Assembly: GCF_013185065.1 (NCBI RefSeq)
Contig: NZ_JAAVTO010000007.1
Location: 1-64,000, forward strand
DNA: 64,000 bases
Direction of reading: 5' to 3'
DNA from: Adlercreutzia sp. ZJ473
GTDB taxonomy: Bacteria; Actinomycetota; Coriobacteriia; Coriobacteriales; Eggerthellaceae
Made by a program: the position numbers and the translations under genes. Every line of letters begins with the position of its first letter. The stretch's first letter is position 1. Positions 25,762 through 34,963 of the stretch are shown here, one piece after another. Under the pieces are notes generated by a model that ran no database searches, was not told the origin of the DNA, and was given only the letters and a program-made list of their open reading frames with translations.

Positions 25762-26309
25762 GAGCGCTTCTCCTGCCGCCACTCGAGCGCGAGCGCCGCG
25801 AACACCAGGACGACGCCGCAGGTCACGCCGATGTCAGCCACGTTGAACACCGGGAAGTCGATGAACACAGGCTCGATGAAGTCCACCACGTACCCCAAGG
25901 CGAAGCGGTCGAGCGCGTTGCCGATGCCGCCTGCGAACACGAGCGCGAGCCCGACGCTCATCACCAGCGAGGAGGTGCGCGCCGCGGCCGCGGCGTAGGC
26001 CAGAAGCGCGCCGCACACCACGACGGCGAGCACGCCGAGCGCGAAGGTCATGTCGCCGAACATGCCCCACGCGGCGCCCGTGTTGTGCACGAGGCGCAGC
26101 TGGAAGATGCCCGCGAAGGGCCCGGCGATGAGCTCGCCGGGCTCGTAGGCGTTGAACGCCCGCTTGGAGACGATGTCGAGCACCAGCCACGCGCACGCCA
26201 CCGCGCAGAACGCAGCCAGGTTGCGGGCGCGCCGGTTCGCCGGGGCTGGGGCTGCCGCGCCCGCGTCCCCCACAGGCGCGCCCTCTTCGCAAAGTCGCTC
26301 GTCAACCAT
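25758..26309 (-). CDS. lspA: Lipoprotein signal peptidase (signal peptidase II)
   Basis: Membrane aspartyl protease that removes signal peptides from prolipoproteins. Four hydrophobic segments are visible, starting near residue 31. The catalytic aspartates are D134 in GGIGNALDRF and D159 in FNVADIG, and the VHNTGAAWGMF motif is conserved. It is 183 residues, with a short polar leader of about 30 residues. It lies between ileS and the rluD-type gene, a widely conserved gene order. Confidence 0.95.
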   Translation of the reverse strand: MVDERLCEEGAPVGDAGAAAPAPANRRARNLAAFCAVACAWLVLDIVSKRAFNAYEPGELIAGPFAGIFQLRLVHNTGAAWGMFGDMTFALGVLAVVVCGALLAYAAAAARTSSLVMSVGLALVFAGGIGNALDRFALGYVVDFIEPVFIDFPVFNVADIGVTCGVVLVFAALALEWRQEKRS

Positions 26310-26324
26310 GCCGTTGAGCTGGTC

Positions 26325-29186
26325 TTATTCCGCTGACGCGGAGTAGCCGATGGCATCGAGCGCATCGCCGCAGCGCGCGCACACATCCGGGTGCGCCGCG
26401 TTGCCGCCGAGCTCGCGGAAGTTCCAGCAGCGCGGGCACTTCTCGCCCGACGCCGGCTCCACGCGCGCGCTCGCCTCCTCGGCGTCCTCGCTTGCCTCGA
26501 ACGCCACGCCCGCCACGATGAAGAGCTCCTCGTACACGGCGGCGTCAAACTGCTCCAGCTGCGCAAGCGTCGAGGGCGGCACGCTCACGCGCACCACGGC
26601 CTCCTGGCTCTTGTTGATGGCCTTCGCCGTGCGCGCGTCCTCGAGCGCCTTGGTGACCACCTCGCGCACGGAGAGCACCTGCTCCCACGTGCCGAGGATC
26701 TCCGCGCACGCCGCCTCGCCGGGCAGCGCCGGCGCGAAGTCGGCGCGCTTGGGCCAGCCGGCGAGCTGCACGCTGCAGGCGCGGTCGGCGCGCGTGCGCA
26801 CGGCCGGCGGGAAGTGCTCCCACACCTCGTCGCAGGTGAACGACAGGATGGGCGAGAGCACGCGCACGAGCACCTCGAGGATGTTCATGAGCACGGTCTG
26901 CACGGCGCGGCGGCGCACGGACGCGGGCGCCTCGGAGTACAGACGGTCCTTCGTCACGTCCATGTAGACGGCCGACAGGTCGTTCACGAAGTCGTACGTG
27001 AGGCGGTAGACGTTGTTGAACTTGTACGTCTCGTAGCTGGCCTCGACCTCGGCGAGCAGCGCGGCGGTCTTCGCCATCATGTACTGGTCGATGGGCTCGA
27101 GGTCGTCCCACGCCACCGCCGTCATGGCCGCGTCATCGTAGTCGTTCAAGTTCCCGAGCAGGAAGCGGAAGGTGTTGCGGAAGCGGCGGTACGCGTCCGA
27201 GACCTGCTTCAAGATGCCGTCGGAGATGGACACGTCCTGGGAGTAGTCGACGCTGGCCACCCACAGGCGCAGCACGTCGGCGCCGTACTTGTCGCAGACC
27301 GCGGCGGGGTCGATGCCGTTGCCGAGCGACTTGGACATCTTGCGGCCCTGCTCGTCGACGGTGAACCCGCAGTGCATGACGCTCTTGTAGGGCGGCACCC
27401 CGTAGGCGCCCATGCTGGTGAGCAGCGAGGACTGGAACCAGCCGCGATGCTGGTCAGAGCCTTCCAGGTACATGTCCGCCGGGAAGGTGAGCCCCTCGGC
27501 GGCGCGGTGCTTGCACACGCTCGTGTGCGTCACGCCCGACTCCCACCACACGTCGAGGATGTCCTTCTCGGGCACGAGCTCGGTGCCGCCGCAGCGGGCG
27601 CACTTCGTGTTCTTCGGCAGGTACTCGCGCGGCTCGCGCGTGAACCACGCGTCGGCGCCCTCCGTGCGGAACAGCTCGATCACCGCGTCGAACGTCTCGG
27701 CCGTGGCCACCGTCTCGCCGCACTTCGCGCACTTGAACACGGGGATGGGCACGCCCCAGGAGCGCTGGCGCGAGATGCACCAGTCGGGGCGGTCGGCCAC
27801 CATGGACCCGATGCGGTTCTTGGCCCACTCGGGAATCCAGGTCACCTCGGAGCTGATGGCGCGCAGCGCGTCCTCGCGCAGGGAGTTCTTATCCATCGAC
27901 ACGAACCACTGGTCGGTGGCGCGGAAGATGACGGGCTCGTGGCAGCGCCAGCAGTGCGGGTAGGAGTGGTTGATCTCCTGCTTGGCCACGAGCGTGCCCT
28001 GCTCGCGCAGCCACTCGATGATGACGGGGTTGGCCGCGTCCACGTCGAGCCCGGCGAAGCGGCCCGCCTCGTCGGTGAAGCAGCCGTTGTCGTCGACCGG
28101 CATGAGCAGCGGGACGTCGAACTCGATGCCCACGAGGTAGTCGTCCTGGCCGTGCCCCGGGGCGGTGTGCACGCAGCCGGTGCCGGTGTCGAGCGTGACG
28201 TGGTCGCCGTAGATGATGGTGCCCTTGAGGTCCTGGCGCACCGGGCAGGTGTAGGTGAGGCCGCACATCTGCTTGCCCTTGAGGGTGACGGGCTCGCCCT
28301 GCGCGTTGGCGACGAGGCGATAGCCCTCCCATCCGGCCACCTCGGCCACCTGCTCCACGAGCTCGCGCGCCATGATCATGTTCACGCCGTCGGCGACCAC
28401 CATCACGTAGTCGGCCTCGGGCGCGAGCGACACGGCGGTGTTCGCCGGCAGCGTCCAGGGCGTGGTGGTCCAGATGAGCACGTAGGCGTCGCCTTCGGCG
28501 CCCGCGGCCTCGAACACGCCGGGCATGAGGTCCATCTTGAAGCGCACGAAGATGGACGGCGACACCTCGTCGCCGTACTCGATCTCCGCCTCGGCGAGCG
28601 CGGTGTGGCAGCGCTTGCACCAGTGGATGGGCTTGCGGCCGCGGTACACCGAGCCCTTCAGGTACATCTCCTTGAAGATCTCGACGTTGCCCGACTCGAA
28701 GTCAGGGAGGTAGGTGAGGTAGGGCTTGTCCCACTCGGCGTTCACGCCGAGGCGCTTGAAGCCGTCGCGCTGGACGTTCACGTACTTCGTGGCCCAGTCG
28801 CGGCACAGCTTGCGCAGCTCGGGCTGGCTCGTGGCCGCCATCTTCTCGGGGCCGAGGGTCTTCTCGACCATGTGCTCGATGGGCTGGCCGTGGCAGTCCC
28901 AGCCAGGGATGTAGGGGGTGAAGTAGCCGCGCTGCGCATGGCTCTTCACCACGAAGTCCTTCAGGATCTTGTTGAAGGCGTGGCCGATGTGGATGGGACC
29001 GTTGGCGTAGGGCGGGCCGTCGTGCAGCACGAAGGGCTTGCCGTCCTTGTTCTTCTCCAAAACGCGATGGTAGATGTCCTCTTCAGCCCACTTCTCCAAG
29101 CGCTTCGGCTCGTTGGCGGGCAAGTTGCCCCTCATGGCGAAGTCGGTCTGAGGGAGGTTCATGGTCTCTTTATAGCTGTTAGCCAC
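26325..29186 (-). CDS. ileS: Isoleucyl-tRNA synthetase
   Basis: Class I synthetase charging tRNA-Ile. About 953 residues. It has the HIGH motif in YANGPIHIGHAFNK, CP1 editing domain, KMSKS in GRKMSKSLGNG, and a C-terminal zinc finger CPRCWNFRELGG...CARCG. The GTG at 29186 (VANSYKETMNLPQTDF) matches homologues that begin M-x-x-x-YKxTMNLP; an ATG at 29162 (MNLPQ) is the alternative. Reading further upstream gives implausible sequence through minisatellites. It heads the ileS-lspA-rluD-hemH cluster. No T-box signature is visible upstream. Confidence 0.95.
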   Translation of the reverse strand: MANSYKETMNLPQTDFAMRGNLPANEPKRLEKWAEEDIYHRVLEKNKDGKPFVLHDGPPYANGPIHIGHAFNKILKDFVVKSHAQRGYFTPYIPGWDCHGQPIEHMVEKTLGPEKMAATSQPELRKLCRDWATKYVNVQRDGFKRLGVNAEWDKPYLTYLPDFESGNVEIFKEMYLKGSVYRGRKPIHWCKRCHTALAEAEIEYGDEVSPSIFVRFKMDLMPGVFEAAGAEGDAYVLIWTTTPWTLPANTAVSLAPEADYVMVVADGVNMIMARELVEQVAEVAGWEGYRLVANAQGEPVTLKGKQMCGLTYTCPVRQDLKGTIIYGDHVTLDTGTGCVHTAPGHGQDDYLVGIEFDVPLLMPVDDNGCFTDEAGRFAGLDVDAANPVIIEWLREQGTLVAKQEINHSYPHCWRCHEPVIFRATDQWFVSMDKNSLREDALRAISSEVTWIPEWAKNRIGSMVADRPDWCISRQRSWGVPIPVFKCAKCGETVATAETFDAVIELFRTEGADAWFTREPREYLPKNTKCARCGGTELVPEKDILDVWWESGVTHTSVCKHRAAEGLTFPADMYLEGSDQHRGWFQSSLLTSMGAYGVPPYKSVMHCGFTVDEQGRKMSKSLGNGIDPAAVCDKYGADVLRLWVASVDYSQDVSISDGILKQVSDAYRRFRNTFRFLLGNLNDYDDAAMTAVAWDDLEPIDQYMMAKTAALLAEVEASYETYKFNNVYRLTYDFVNDLSAVYMDVTKDRLYSEAPASVRRRAVQTVLMNILEVLVRVLSPILSFTCDEVWEHFPPAVRTRADRACSVQLAGWPKRADFAPALPGEAACAEILGTWEQVLSVREVVTKALEDARTAKAINKSQEAVVRVSVPPSTLAQLEQFDAAVYEELFIVAGVAFEASEDAEEASARVEPASGEKCPRCWNFRELGGNAAHPDVCARCGDALDAIGYSASAE

Positions 29187-29640
29187 CGGAGCTTCCCAAC
29201 CTTTCGTACGTACTTCAAAAAGCCTCATAACGTAAACTTGTTCAGTATATGCCAACCCTCCAGGCGTTTCTATCGCCAACGGGAAAACGGATGCGAAAAG
29301 CGCGCAGATGATGCGCAGCCGCTCAGGGCGCTCAGAGCGTTCAGGGTGCTCAGAGCGTTCGCCCAGGGCGCTCGGGGCCTGTCGGGTTGTCCCCGGGTTG
29401 TCCCTGGCTTGCCCCCGGCTTGTCCCCGGCTTGCCCCCGCGTGCCGAATTCATGACAAACGCGCTGCGCGCTGCGCGCATGCGGTAGAATGACATGGGTT
29501 TGCCCGCTGTGCCGAATCGGATAACACCTCCCCTGCGCCTGAGCGAACGCGGGCGCGGCGCTCGCAAGACGAGGGAGCTTTTACCCGAGGCGGCAGCATG
29601 AATCAACGGCATCCATTCGCCTCAACCGTAAGGAGCCTCC
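29187..29640. repeat. ileS/degV divergent gap with two short tandem-repeat tracts
   Basis: Within this 454-base gap, 29321-29356 is a 9-base-period repeat (variants of GCTCAGAGC, four copies), and 29386-29440 is an 11-base-period repeat (variants of CTTGCCCCCGG and GTTGTCCCCGG, five copies). The rest is promoter DNA for ileS (minus) and degV (plus); degV has AAGGAG five bases before its ATG. No gene is seen. Confidence 0.7.
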
Positions 29641-30513
29641 ATGGACTTTGAAATAGTCACCGACTCGAGCAGCAACCTCACCGAGGACATGATCGACGAG
29701 TTCGGGCTGCACATCCTGCCGCTCACGTTCATGGTCGACGGGCAGCAGCACCAGAGCTACCTCAAGGGCGCGCACACCGACCTCTCCCAGTTCTACCGCA
29801 TGATGCGCGAGGGCAAGGTCATCACCACCTCGCTGCCCAACCTCGCCGAGTCCGAGAAGCTCCTGCGCTCCCTGCTCAAGGCCGGGCGCGACGTGCTCTA
29901 CATCGGCTTCTCGAGCGGGCTGTCGGGCACCTATGAGGCAACCGACCTGCTTTTGCGCGAGCTGTCCGAGGAGTACCCCGCGCGCACCATCCGCACCGTC
30001 GACACGCTGGCCGCCTCGGGCGGCGAGGGCCTTCTGGTCTGGCACGCCGTGCAGCAAGCCCGCGCGGGCGCGAGCATCGAGGAGGTGCACGCGTGGCTCG
30101 AGGAGAACAAGCTGCACCTGGCGCACTGGTTCACGGTGGACGACCTCATGTTTCTGTTCCGCGGCGGGCGCGTGTCGAAGACGAGCGCCTGGGCGGGCAC
30201 GCTTCTGAACATCAAGCCCGTCATGCACGTGGACGACGAGGGGCACCTCATCCCGCTCGAGAAGGTGCGCGGGCGCAAGAAGTCCCTGAACGCGCTCGTG
30301 GACCACATGGCGAAGACGGCACTGGCGCCCGTCGAGGACCAGATGGTGTTCATCACGCACGGCGACTGCCTCGAGGACGCCGAGTACGTGGCCGCGCAGG
30401 TGAGGGAGCAGCTCGGCGTGCGCGACGTGGTCATCAACTGGGTGGACCCCGTGATCGGCGCGCACTCCGGCCCCGGCACGATGGCGCTGTTCTTCCTCGC
30501 CTCCGGGCGCTAG
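29641..30513 (+). CDS. degV: DegV-family fatty-acid-binding protein
   Basis: 290 residues, full family length. DegV/FakB proteins hold a fatty acid for the FakA kinase. Visible signatures are the opening IVTDSSSNLTEDMIDEF, ITTSLPNLAE with the conserved TS pair, FSSGLSGTYEA, and HSGPGTMALFF at the end. The last 15 codons including TAG are duplicated as a perfect 45-bp direct repeat 14 kb downstream (44518-44562), so the natural downstream flank of degV may now lie beyond 44562. No fakA-like gene is adjacent. Confidence 0.92.
   Translation: MDFEIVTDSSSNLTEDMIDEFGLHILPLTFMVDGQQHQSYLKGAHTDLSQFYRMMREGKVITTSLPNLAESEKLLRSLLKAGRDVLYIGFSSGLSGTYEATDLLLRELSEEYPARTIRTVDTLAASGGEGLLVWHAVQQARAGASIEEVHAWLEENKLHLAHWFTVDDLMFLFRGGRVSKTSAWAGTLLNIKPVMHVDDEGHLIPLEKVRGRKKSLNALVDHMAKTALAPVEDQMVFITHGDCLEDAEYVAAQVREQLGVRDVVINWVDPVIGAHSGPGTMALFFLASGR
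30469..30513. repeat. 45-bp direct repeat, left copy (attL-like, degV 3' end)
   Basis: Bases 30469-30513, the last 15 codons of degV, are identical to 44518-44562. The repeat ends exactly at the degV stop, whose CTAG also supplies the stop codon of the opposing Fe-S gene (30510). A core this long at a gene's 3' end, restoring the gene, is typical of site-specific integration. Confidence 0.85.
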
Positions 30514-31775
30514 AAGTACGAGTTGTTGCCGCCGCCGACGAGCGCGTTCATCTTGGTGAAGATAGAATCGGGCCTGTTGGGGGTCCATGCGCGCGGCGGC
30601 AGGGGTATCTCTTGGACGCGTCCTCGCTCAAAGTCCTCCAAGCTCACCATGTCCCCCACCGAAAGGGCGCCCGTCATGCAGATGTCTTCGCAGAGGCGGC
30701 ACTGTACGCAGCGGTAGGGGCGGTGCTCCAGCGTGATGTTCCCCTCCGCGTCATCTCGGCGCGCAAGAGCCCCGGTCGGGCAGAACACCGCGCACATCGC
30801 ACAGGAGCTGCACTGATCAACGTCCACATCGACCTGGCCCCAAAGCCGCGTTGTCACCAGCGCGCGCACCGGCTCCCCCACGTGATGCAAGCTGTTCATG
30901 ACGCGATTGCGCCTGAGGGGCACGAACTGCGGCAGGGTGCCGTTGGGTCCCACCTTGGCATAGCGCGGCTCGGGCGCCTCCTCGCCTGAGACCGGATCGA
31001 GCGCTTCGACTGCGGAGTCACGAGCAACTTGGGCCGTCATCTCGCGCAGCGTGACGATGGTGGCGCGTTTGGAGGGGTCGTAGCCCAGGGCGCGCGCTGC
31101 CGTCCCCTTCTCGTAGACCGAGCACGGCAAGGGCGATACGAACTCCGCCGCAAGTTCATAGCCGTGGGCGTCCAGCAGCTCGTGCGCCGAAGCCGCCACC
31201 TTGCGCGCCAGCTCACCGCCCCGGTGGTACGTGCACGTCTCGCACCCGTCGCAGGCGAGGGTCACCTGGCTCACCCCGCGTGCAGCGCACTCGGCGTAGA
31301 AGGACTCGTCGATGCGACCCAGGCATACCACCTGCAAGACGTCCGAAACGTCGAAGTCTACCGATACGCGCCGCAGCAGCCCCGATGCCTCCTCGGCCTT
31401 GCGCTCAGCGGCCCTGTGTGCGCGGCGCAGCGCGCGGGCGCAGGCCACCACCACACCTCCTCCTGCCGACGCACGCTCAGCAAGCGCGTCGGACAGCTCG
31501 GCATCGGTGGGATGCATCGCCTCGAGAGCGCAAGTGGGGCATGCAGTGGCGCAGGTGCCGCACCCAATGCACGCATCGCCGTCGATGAGCACGTCCTCGC
31601 CATCGTAGCTGATGGCGCCGGCCGCGCATACCTCGGCGCAGCGCAGGCAGCGGGCGTTCTTGTTGCGCACCTGCACGCAGCGCTCAGGCGCCACGGCGAG
31701 CGCCTCGCTGCCGAGCGACGAGATCACCTTAATGAAGTTCTCCAATGCAGCCACTGCGGACTCCTCCTTCGTCAA
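30510..31775 (-). CDS. Multi-cluster ferredoxin-like electron carrier
   Basis: 421-residue soluble protein with four 4Fe-4S motifs in two pairs: RCLRCAEVCAAGAI and CIGCGTCATACPTCALEA near the N-terminus, QCSSCAMCAVFCPTGAL and CVQCRLCEDICMTGAL near the C-terminus. A central domain (CDGCETCTYHRGGELARKV) keeps an extra CxxC. No membrane segment or Tat signal is seen, so it is cytoplasmic. It is last in a minus-strand operon with NapH- and NapG-like genes and TorD, probably moving electrons for the island's molybdoenzyme. Its stop codon lies inside the 45-bp direct repeat. Confidence 0.8.
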   Translation of the reverse strand: MTKEESAVAALENFIKVISSLGSEALAVAPERCVQVRNKNARCLRCAEVCAAGAISYDGEDVLIDGDACIGCGTCATACPTCALEAMHPTDAELSDALAERASAGGGVVVACARALRRAHRAAERKAEEASGLLRRVSVDFDVSDVLQVVCLGRIDESFYAECAARGVSQVTLACDGCETCTYHRGGELARKVAASAHELLDAHGYELAAEFVSPLPCSVYEKGTAARALGYDPSKRATIVTLREMTAQVARDSAVEALDPVSGEEAPEPRYAKVGPNGTLPQFVPLRRNRVMNSLHHVGEPVRALVTTRLWGQVDVDVDQCSSCAMCAVFCPTGALARRDDAEGNITLEHRPYRCVQCRLCEDICMTGALSVGDMVSLEDFERGRVQEIPLPPRAWTPNRPDSIFTKMNALVGGGNNSYF

Positions 31776-31788
31776 TCACGCGCAACCC

Positions 31789-32775
31789 TTATGCCTCACG
31801 CAGATCGCCCGGTTCGTCAGGCTCGGAAGCGGAGACGGTCGAGATTTTCGGGGTGCCTTTCGGCAGAAGCGGGAAGCTGATGGCGCCAGCCGGGCACACG
31901 TCCGCGCAGTCGCGACACTTCGTGCAGTCGGCCAGCGTGGTGGCGCCTGCGGCCACGTCATGCAAGTTGATGCCTTCGGGGCAGACCTGGACGCACGCGT
32001 CACACGACACGCCACGCGTGGCCTTCAGGCACGATTCCCTATCCACCGTGGGCACGAACATCCGATTGCCCACCGCTACGAGCGACTGGAGCGCGCCCAG
32101 CGGGCAGATGTTCTGGCACCAGCGCGGCAAGAGCGCCAACTCGACTGCGAGAACAGCCGGTATCGCCAACACAGCCCACGTCACCTCGCCGAACGCGAAC
32201 AGGCGCATAACGAGCAGCACGCCGGCGAAGGTGAGACCCACAGGGCACACCAGGCAGAACACTGGGAACCCGAAGATGAGCGTGGAGACGACCGCCGCGG
32301 CCAGGATAGCGTGGCGACTGTCGAGCTTCACGCCCCGAGCCTTCCCGCATCCCCGCGCGCAGGCGGCGCAGCCCGCCTCAGAGCAGCCCGCCGACTCGTC
32401 GCCGCGCGCCTTGAGGCCCCGCGAGGACGGCAGCACCTTGCCGAGCACAACGGTGGGGCACACCCACGAGCAGAAGAAGCGGCCTCCCACGAGCAGAACC
32501 GCCGCTGCGAGCACGAGGCTTACGACTGCCTGGGGAATGATCGCGTGCTGCGCGACCATGGCGGTCAAGGCTCCCAGCGGGCACAGCAGCACCAGATCTC
32601 CCCACCCGCCGGCGCACGCGTTGCCCATGCCCGTCGCGGTGAAGTAGCCGACCGCTGCCAAGGCGAGCACGCCTACGGCCACGGCAAAGCGCACCCGCGC
32701 CGTCTTCAGGGCGCCGTGCGGAGCCCTGCTCTCCACCGCCTCCGTCGCCTTCCCCTCTTCGCCTTTCCTAGCCAT
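31789..32775 (-). CDS. NapH-like membrane ferredoxin
   Basis: 328 residues with about five hydrophobic segments and the paired CxxxCP motifs of NapH-type quinol oxidases (FFCSWVCPTVVLG and FCLVCPVGL). It also has three later cysteine motifs: CQNICPLGAL, CDACVQVCPEGI and CTKCRDCADVCPAGAI. It probably takes electrons from menaquinol and hands them to the NapG-like partner. Its start overlaps the NapG-like stop by eight bases. The N-terminal 25 residues are charged and cytoplasmic. Confidence 0.82.
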   Translation of the reverse strand: MARKGEEGKATEAVESRAPHGALKTARVRFAVAVGVLALAAVGYFTATGMGNACAGGWGDLVLLCPLGALTAMVAQHAIIPQAVVSLVLAAAVLLVGGRFFCSWVCPTVVLGKVLPSSRGLKARGDESAGCSEAGCAACARGCGKARGVKLDSRHAILAAAVVSTLIFGFPVFCLVCPVGLTFAGVLLVMRLFAFGEVTWAVLAIPAVLAVELALLPRWCQNICPLGALQSLVAVGNRMFVPTVDRESCLKATRGVSCDACVQVCPEGINLHDVAAGATTLADCTKCRDCADVCPAGAISFPLLPKGTPKISTVSASEPDEPGDLREA

Positions 32776-33424
32776 GGAGCACCTCGCCTTCTGCGGGAAC
32801 GATTACAATGGCACGATCAGTGGCGCCCACCGAGATGGAGCCCGACGACAGCGACACGCAGGCATGCTCGCATGCGCCGCAGCCGTTGCAGGCGTCCTCG
32901 ATCACGTAGGGCGTGCCGTCGTCGTTGACACCCATCGCCTCGAACGTGCAGGCATCGACGCACTCATGGCAGCCCATGGCCTGAAACGCCAGGCACCAGT
33001 CGGTATTGATGACGGCCATGCCCAGACGCACGTGCTCGCTCGCCGGCAAGCCCGGCAGCCGAAGGGCGTGGGTGGGACACGCCCGCACGCACAGCGGCTC
33101 GCCACCCTCGGCGCTCTCGCAGAAGTCGCACCAGCCGCGGTGATAGTCCATCTCGGGCGTGCGCAGGTTCAGAAGCCCCGACTCGAGCGTGGCGGGCTTG
33201 ATGGCATGCCGGGGGCACACTTCCCGGCAACGCTCGCAGTGAATGCACGCAGCCAGAAAAGCGTTCTCGTCCTGAGCTCCCGGCGGTCGTACCACCGACT
33301 CGGCTCCCACGAGCTTCACGGCACCGAGCCCGAGCATGGCCACCGAGCCCACGGCGCCAATGGCGAACGTGCGCCGCGAAATGCCCGCGCCACCGCGCAC
33401 GGGGCTCTTCTCTTCTTCCCTCAT
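32768..33424 (-). CDS. NapG-like Tat-exported 4Fe-4S protein
   Basis: 218 residues. The N-terminus carries a twin-arginine signal (SRRTFAIGAVGSVAMLGLGA), so the folded protein is exported. Four cluster motifs follow: CIHCERCREVCPRHAI, CDFC...CVRACPTHAL, GCHECVDACTFEAM and CNGCGACEHACVSL. This matches NapG/MauM-type ferredoxins that relay electrons on the outer face of the membrane. It overlaps the TorD gene by four bases and the NapH-like gene by eight. The pair with NapH argues for a quinol-oxidising relay serving a periplasm-facing molybdoenzyme. Confidence 0.85.
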   Translation of the reverse strand: MREEEKSPVRGGAGISRRTFAIGAVGSVAMLGLGAVKLVGAESVVRPPGAQDENAFLAACIHCERCREVCPRHAIKPATLESGLLNLRTPEMDYHRGWCDFCESAEGGEPLCVRACPTHALRLPGLPASEHVRLGMAVINTDWCLAFQAMGCHECVDACTFEAMGVNDDGTPYVIEDACNGCGACEHACVSLSSGSISVGATDRAIVIVPAEGEVLHG

Positions 33425-34128
33425 AGGTCGATCACCACTGCTTCGTCAAATGACTCGGCCGGCTCGTCGTCTTCCAGCACGTCGCACAGAAACTCGCGGT
33501 CCGTCTCCAGAAAGCCCGCCGTGAGATCGGCAAGCCCCTGGTAGAAGTCGGTTTTCGAGAACTTGCGCATGTCGGCGGCCATCATGGGGAACCACGCGCC
33601 CACGTGGTTGACGAGAAAGCCCTTCTGGCACTCGATGTGGTCGGCCGCGGCGTCCTCGTCACCCGCGCACAGGGCGTCGAGCGCACGCATGCCTAGTATC
33701 TGCATGAACTCCAACTCCAAGGCGATGTGGTCCTCGCCCTCCTTCCACGAGGGCTTCTTGTCGATGCCCGCACTCCTGTAGGCCACCAGCACCTCGTCGC
33801 GCGCGCCCTGCATGAGCAGGCGCTTGGGACTCGTGTACACGCTCTCGAAGGGGTAGGCCGCCGAGTAGCCGTTATTGCCGCCGCCGATAAAGGTGCGCGT
33901 GTAGTCCACCGCCAGCTCGGTCAGAGGCGAGGGGTGAGGGCTTGCCAAGTAGCGTCGAATCGAGGCGTAGCCCGCATCAACCTTCGCGTTGCCGGTATTG
34001 GCGGGAAAGGACATGGAGAGCAGCTCGTCGTAGCACTCCTGATCCACCTCCACGCGAAACAGCCGCGAAAGCAGCTGGTAGGTTGCCGTGCGCGACGCAA
34101 GCACCTCTCTTAAGGTCGGTTCCGTCAT
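33421..34128 (-). CDS. TorD/DmsD-family molybdoenzyme chaperone
   Basis: 235-residue all-helical protein of the TorD family: RTATYQLLSRLFRVEVD, LAVDYTRTFIGGGN, the signature YPFESVYTSPKRLLM, and IALELEFMQILG. These chaperones bind Tat signal peptides and guide cofactor loading. The likely client is the Tat-exported molybdoenzyme at 39797-42727 on the opposite strand, or the NapG-like protein just downstream. Start ATG with AGGAGG nearby. Confidence 0.88.
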   Translation of the reverse strand: MTEPTLREVLASRTATYQLLSRLFRVEVDQECYDELLSMSFPANTGNAKVDAGYASIRRYLASPHPSPLTELAVDYTRTFIGGGNNGYSAAYPFESVYTSPKRLLMQGARDEVLVAYRSAGIDKKPSWKEGEDHIALELEFMQILGMRALDALCAGDEDAAADHIECQKGFLVNHVGAWFPMMAADMRKFSKTDFYQGLADLTAGFLETDREFLCDVLEDDEPAESFDEAVVIDL

Positions 34129-34140
34129 GGCGTCCTCCTT

Positions 34141-34956
34141 CTAGTTGGTTTTCGCAAGGGCGGGGCCAGCCAAGATGCCGCGGCCCACCTCGGTTATCTG
34201 CCAGGCGCCATCGAACGAGATGGCGTCGATTCCTTCGAGTCCCTTCACGAAGAAGCCCGAATAGCGCCGCGGCTCCTTGCACAGGGGATGATGGTCTACC
34301 AAGCCGTCGATGACCTTCTTGGTGGCGCCTCCCGAGCGCGCGCACTCCTCAAGTACCAGCCGATACACCGGCAGGTAGCGCTCACCTTCCTCCAAGAACC
34401 GCAGACGATCTCCCTCGGGGTCGCGCGCGTCGACCACCTCAAGCCCCTCGGCAGTGGCCGCATACGAGAACAGCGGCGGCGCTCCCACCTTTCCGAGCTC
34501 GAACGCTCCCTGAGCGCCCTCGGCCTGCGGCTCATCCGCAACCGCCGACCCGTCCGCCGCTGCGGCAGCGCCGTCGTCAGCGCATGAGAGCTCGTCAGCG
34601 TCCTCGGCCACGATGTCGAGCGCGCCCGCCCTCGCCAGGTTCGCGCACACCACCTCGGGCGCGTACGTGCACGTGCCCCCGCCCACGAAGCGGCGGATCT
34701 CCTCGTGCACGTCCTCAGACGCACGTCCCTCGCGGCAGAAGTCAATCACATGCGCAAGCAGCTTCTCGTTGCCCGGCATGCCTGCAAACGTGGCAGCGAT
34801 TCGCTCGGCTGCCGGCACCTCCTCCTTCACCACCGGCGCATCGTAGTCCGCGGGCTTCTCGATGGGCGGCACGTACTCCCCGTAGCCCTCGTCGAACCCC
34901 ATCTCCGCTGTCGGGTCAAACGCATCCCTCGGCATCACGTTAATCGGATCAGTCAT
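34141..34956 (-). CDS. Unrecognised island protein, possible winged-helix repeats
   Basis: 271 residues. I do not recognise a family. Residues 50-110 (AAERIAATFAGMPGNEKLLA, HEEIRRFVGGGTCTYAPEVV) and 195-265 (TKKVIDGLVDHHPLC, GAWQITEVGRGILAG) look like two winged-helix-like units separated by an acidic Ala-rich linker. The ATG at 34956 has AGGAG three to five bases upstream. It lies between TorD and the AddB-like gene on the same strand, so it is probably an accessory factor of the same operon. Confidence 0.55.
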   Translation of the reverse strand: MTDPINVMPRDAFDPTAEMGFDEGYGEYVPPIEKPADYDAPVVKEEVPAAERIAATFAGMPGNEKLLAHVIDFCREGRASEDVHEEIRRFVGGGTCTYAPEVVCANLARAGALDIVAEDADELSCADDGAAAAADGSAVADEPQAEGAQGAFELGKVGAPPLFSYAATAEGLEVVDARDPEGDRLRFLEEGERYLPVYRLVLEECARSGGATKKVIDGLVDHHPLCKEPRRYSGFFVKGLEGIDAISFDGAWQITEVGRGILAGPALAKTN

Positions 34957-34963
34957 GCTCTCC

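Noticed and set aside
29187-29320. T-box leader for ileS
   Set aside because: No T-box GGUGG-type sequence or terminator pair in the upstream region.
26391-29492. Very long plus-strand reading frame opposite ileS
   Set aside because: Arg/His/Val-rich translation with no family; an artefact of high GC on the strand opposite a certain gene.
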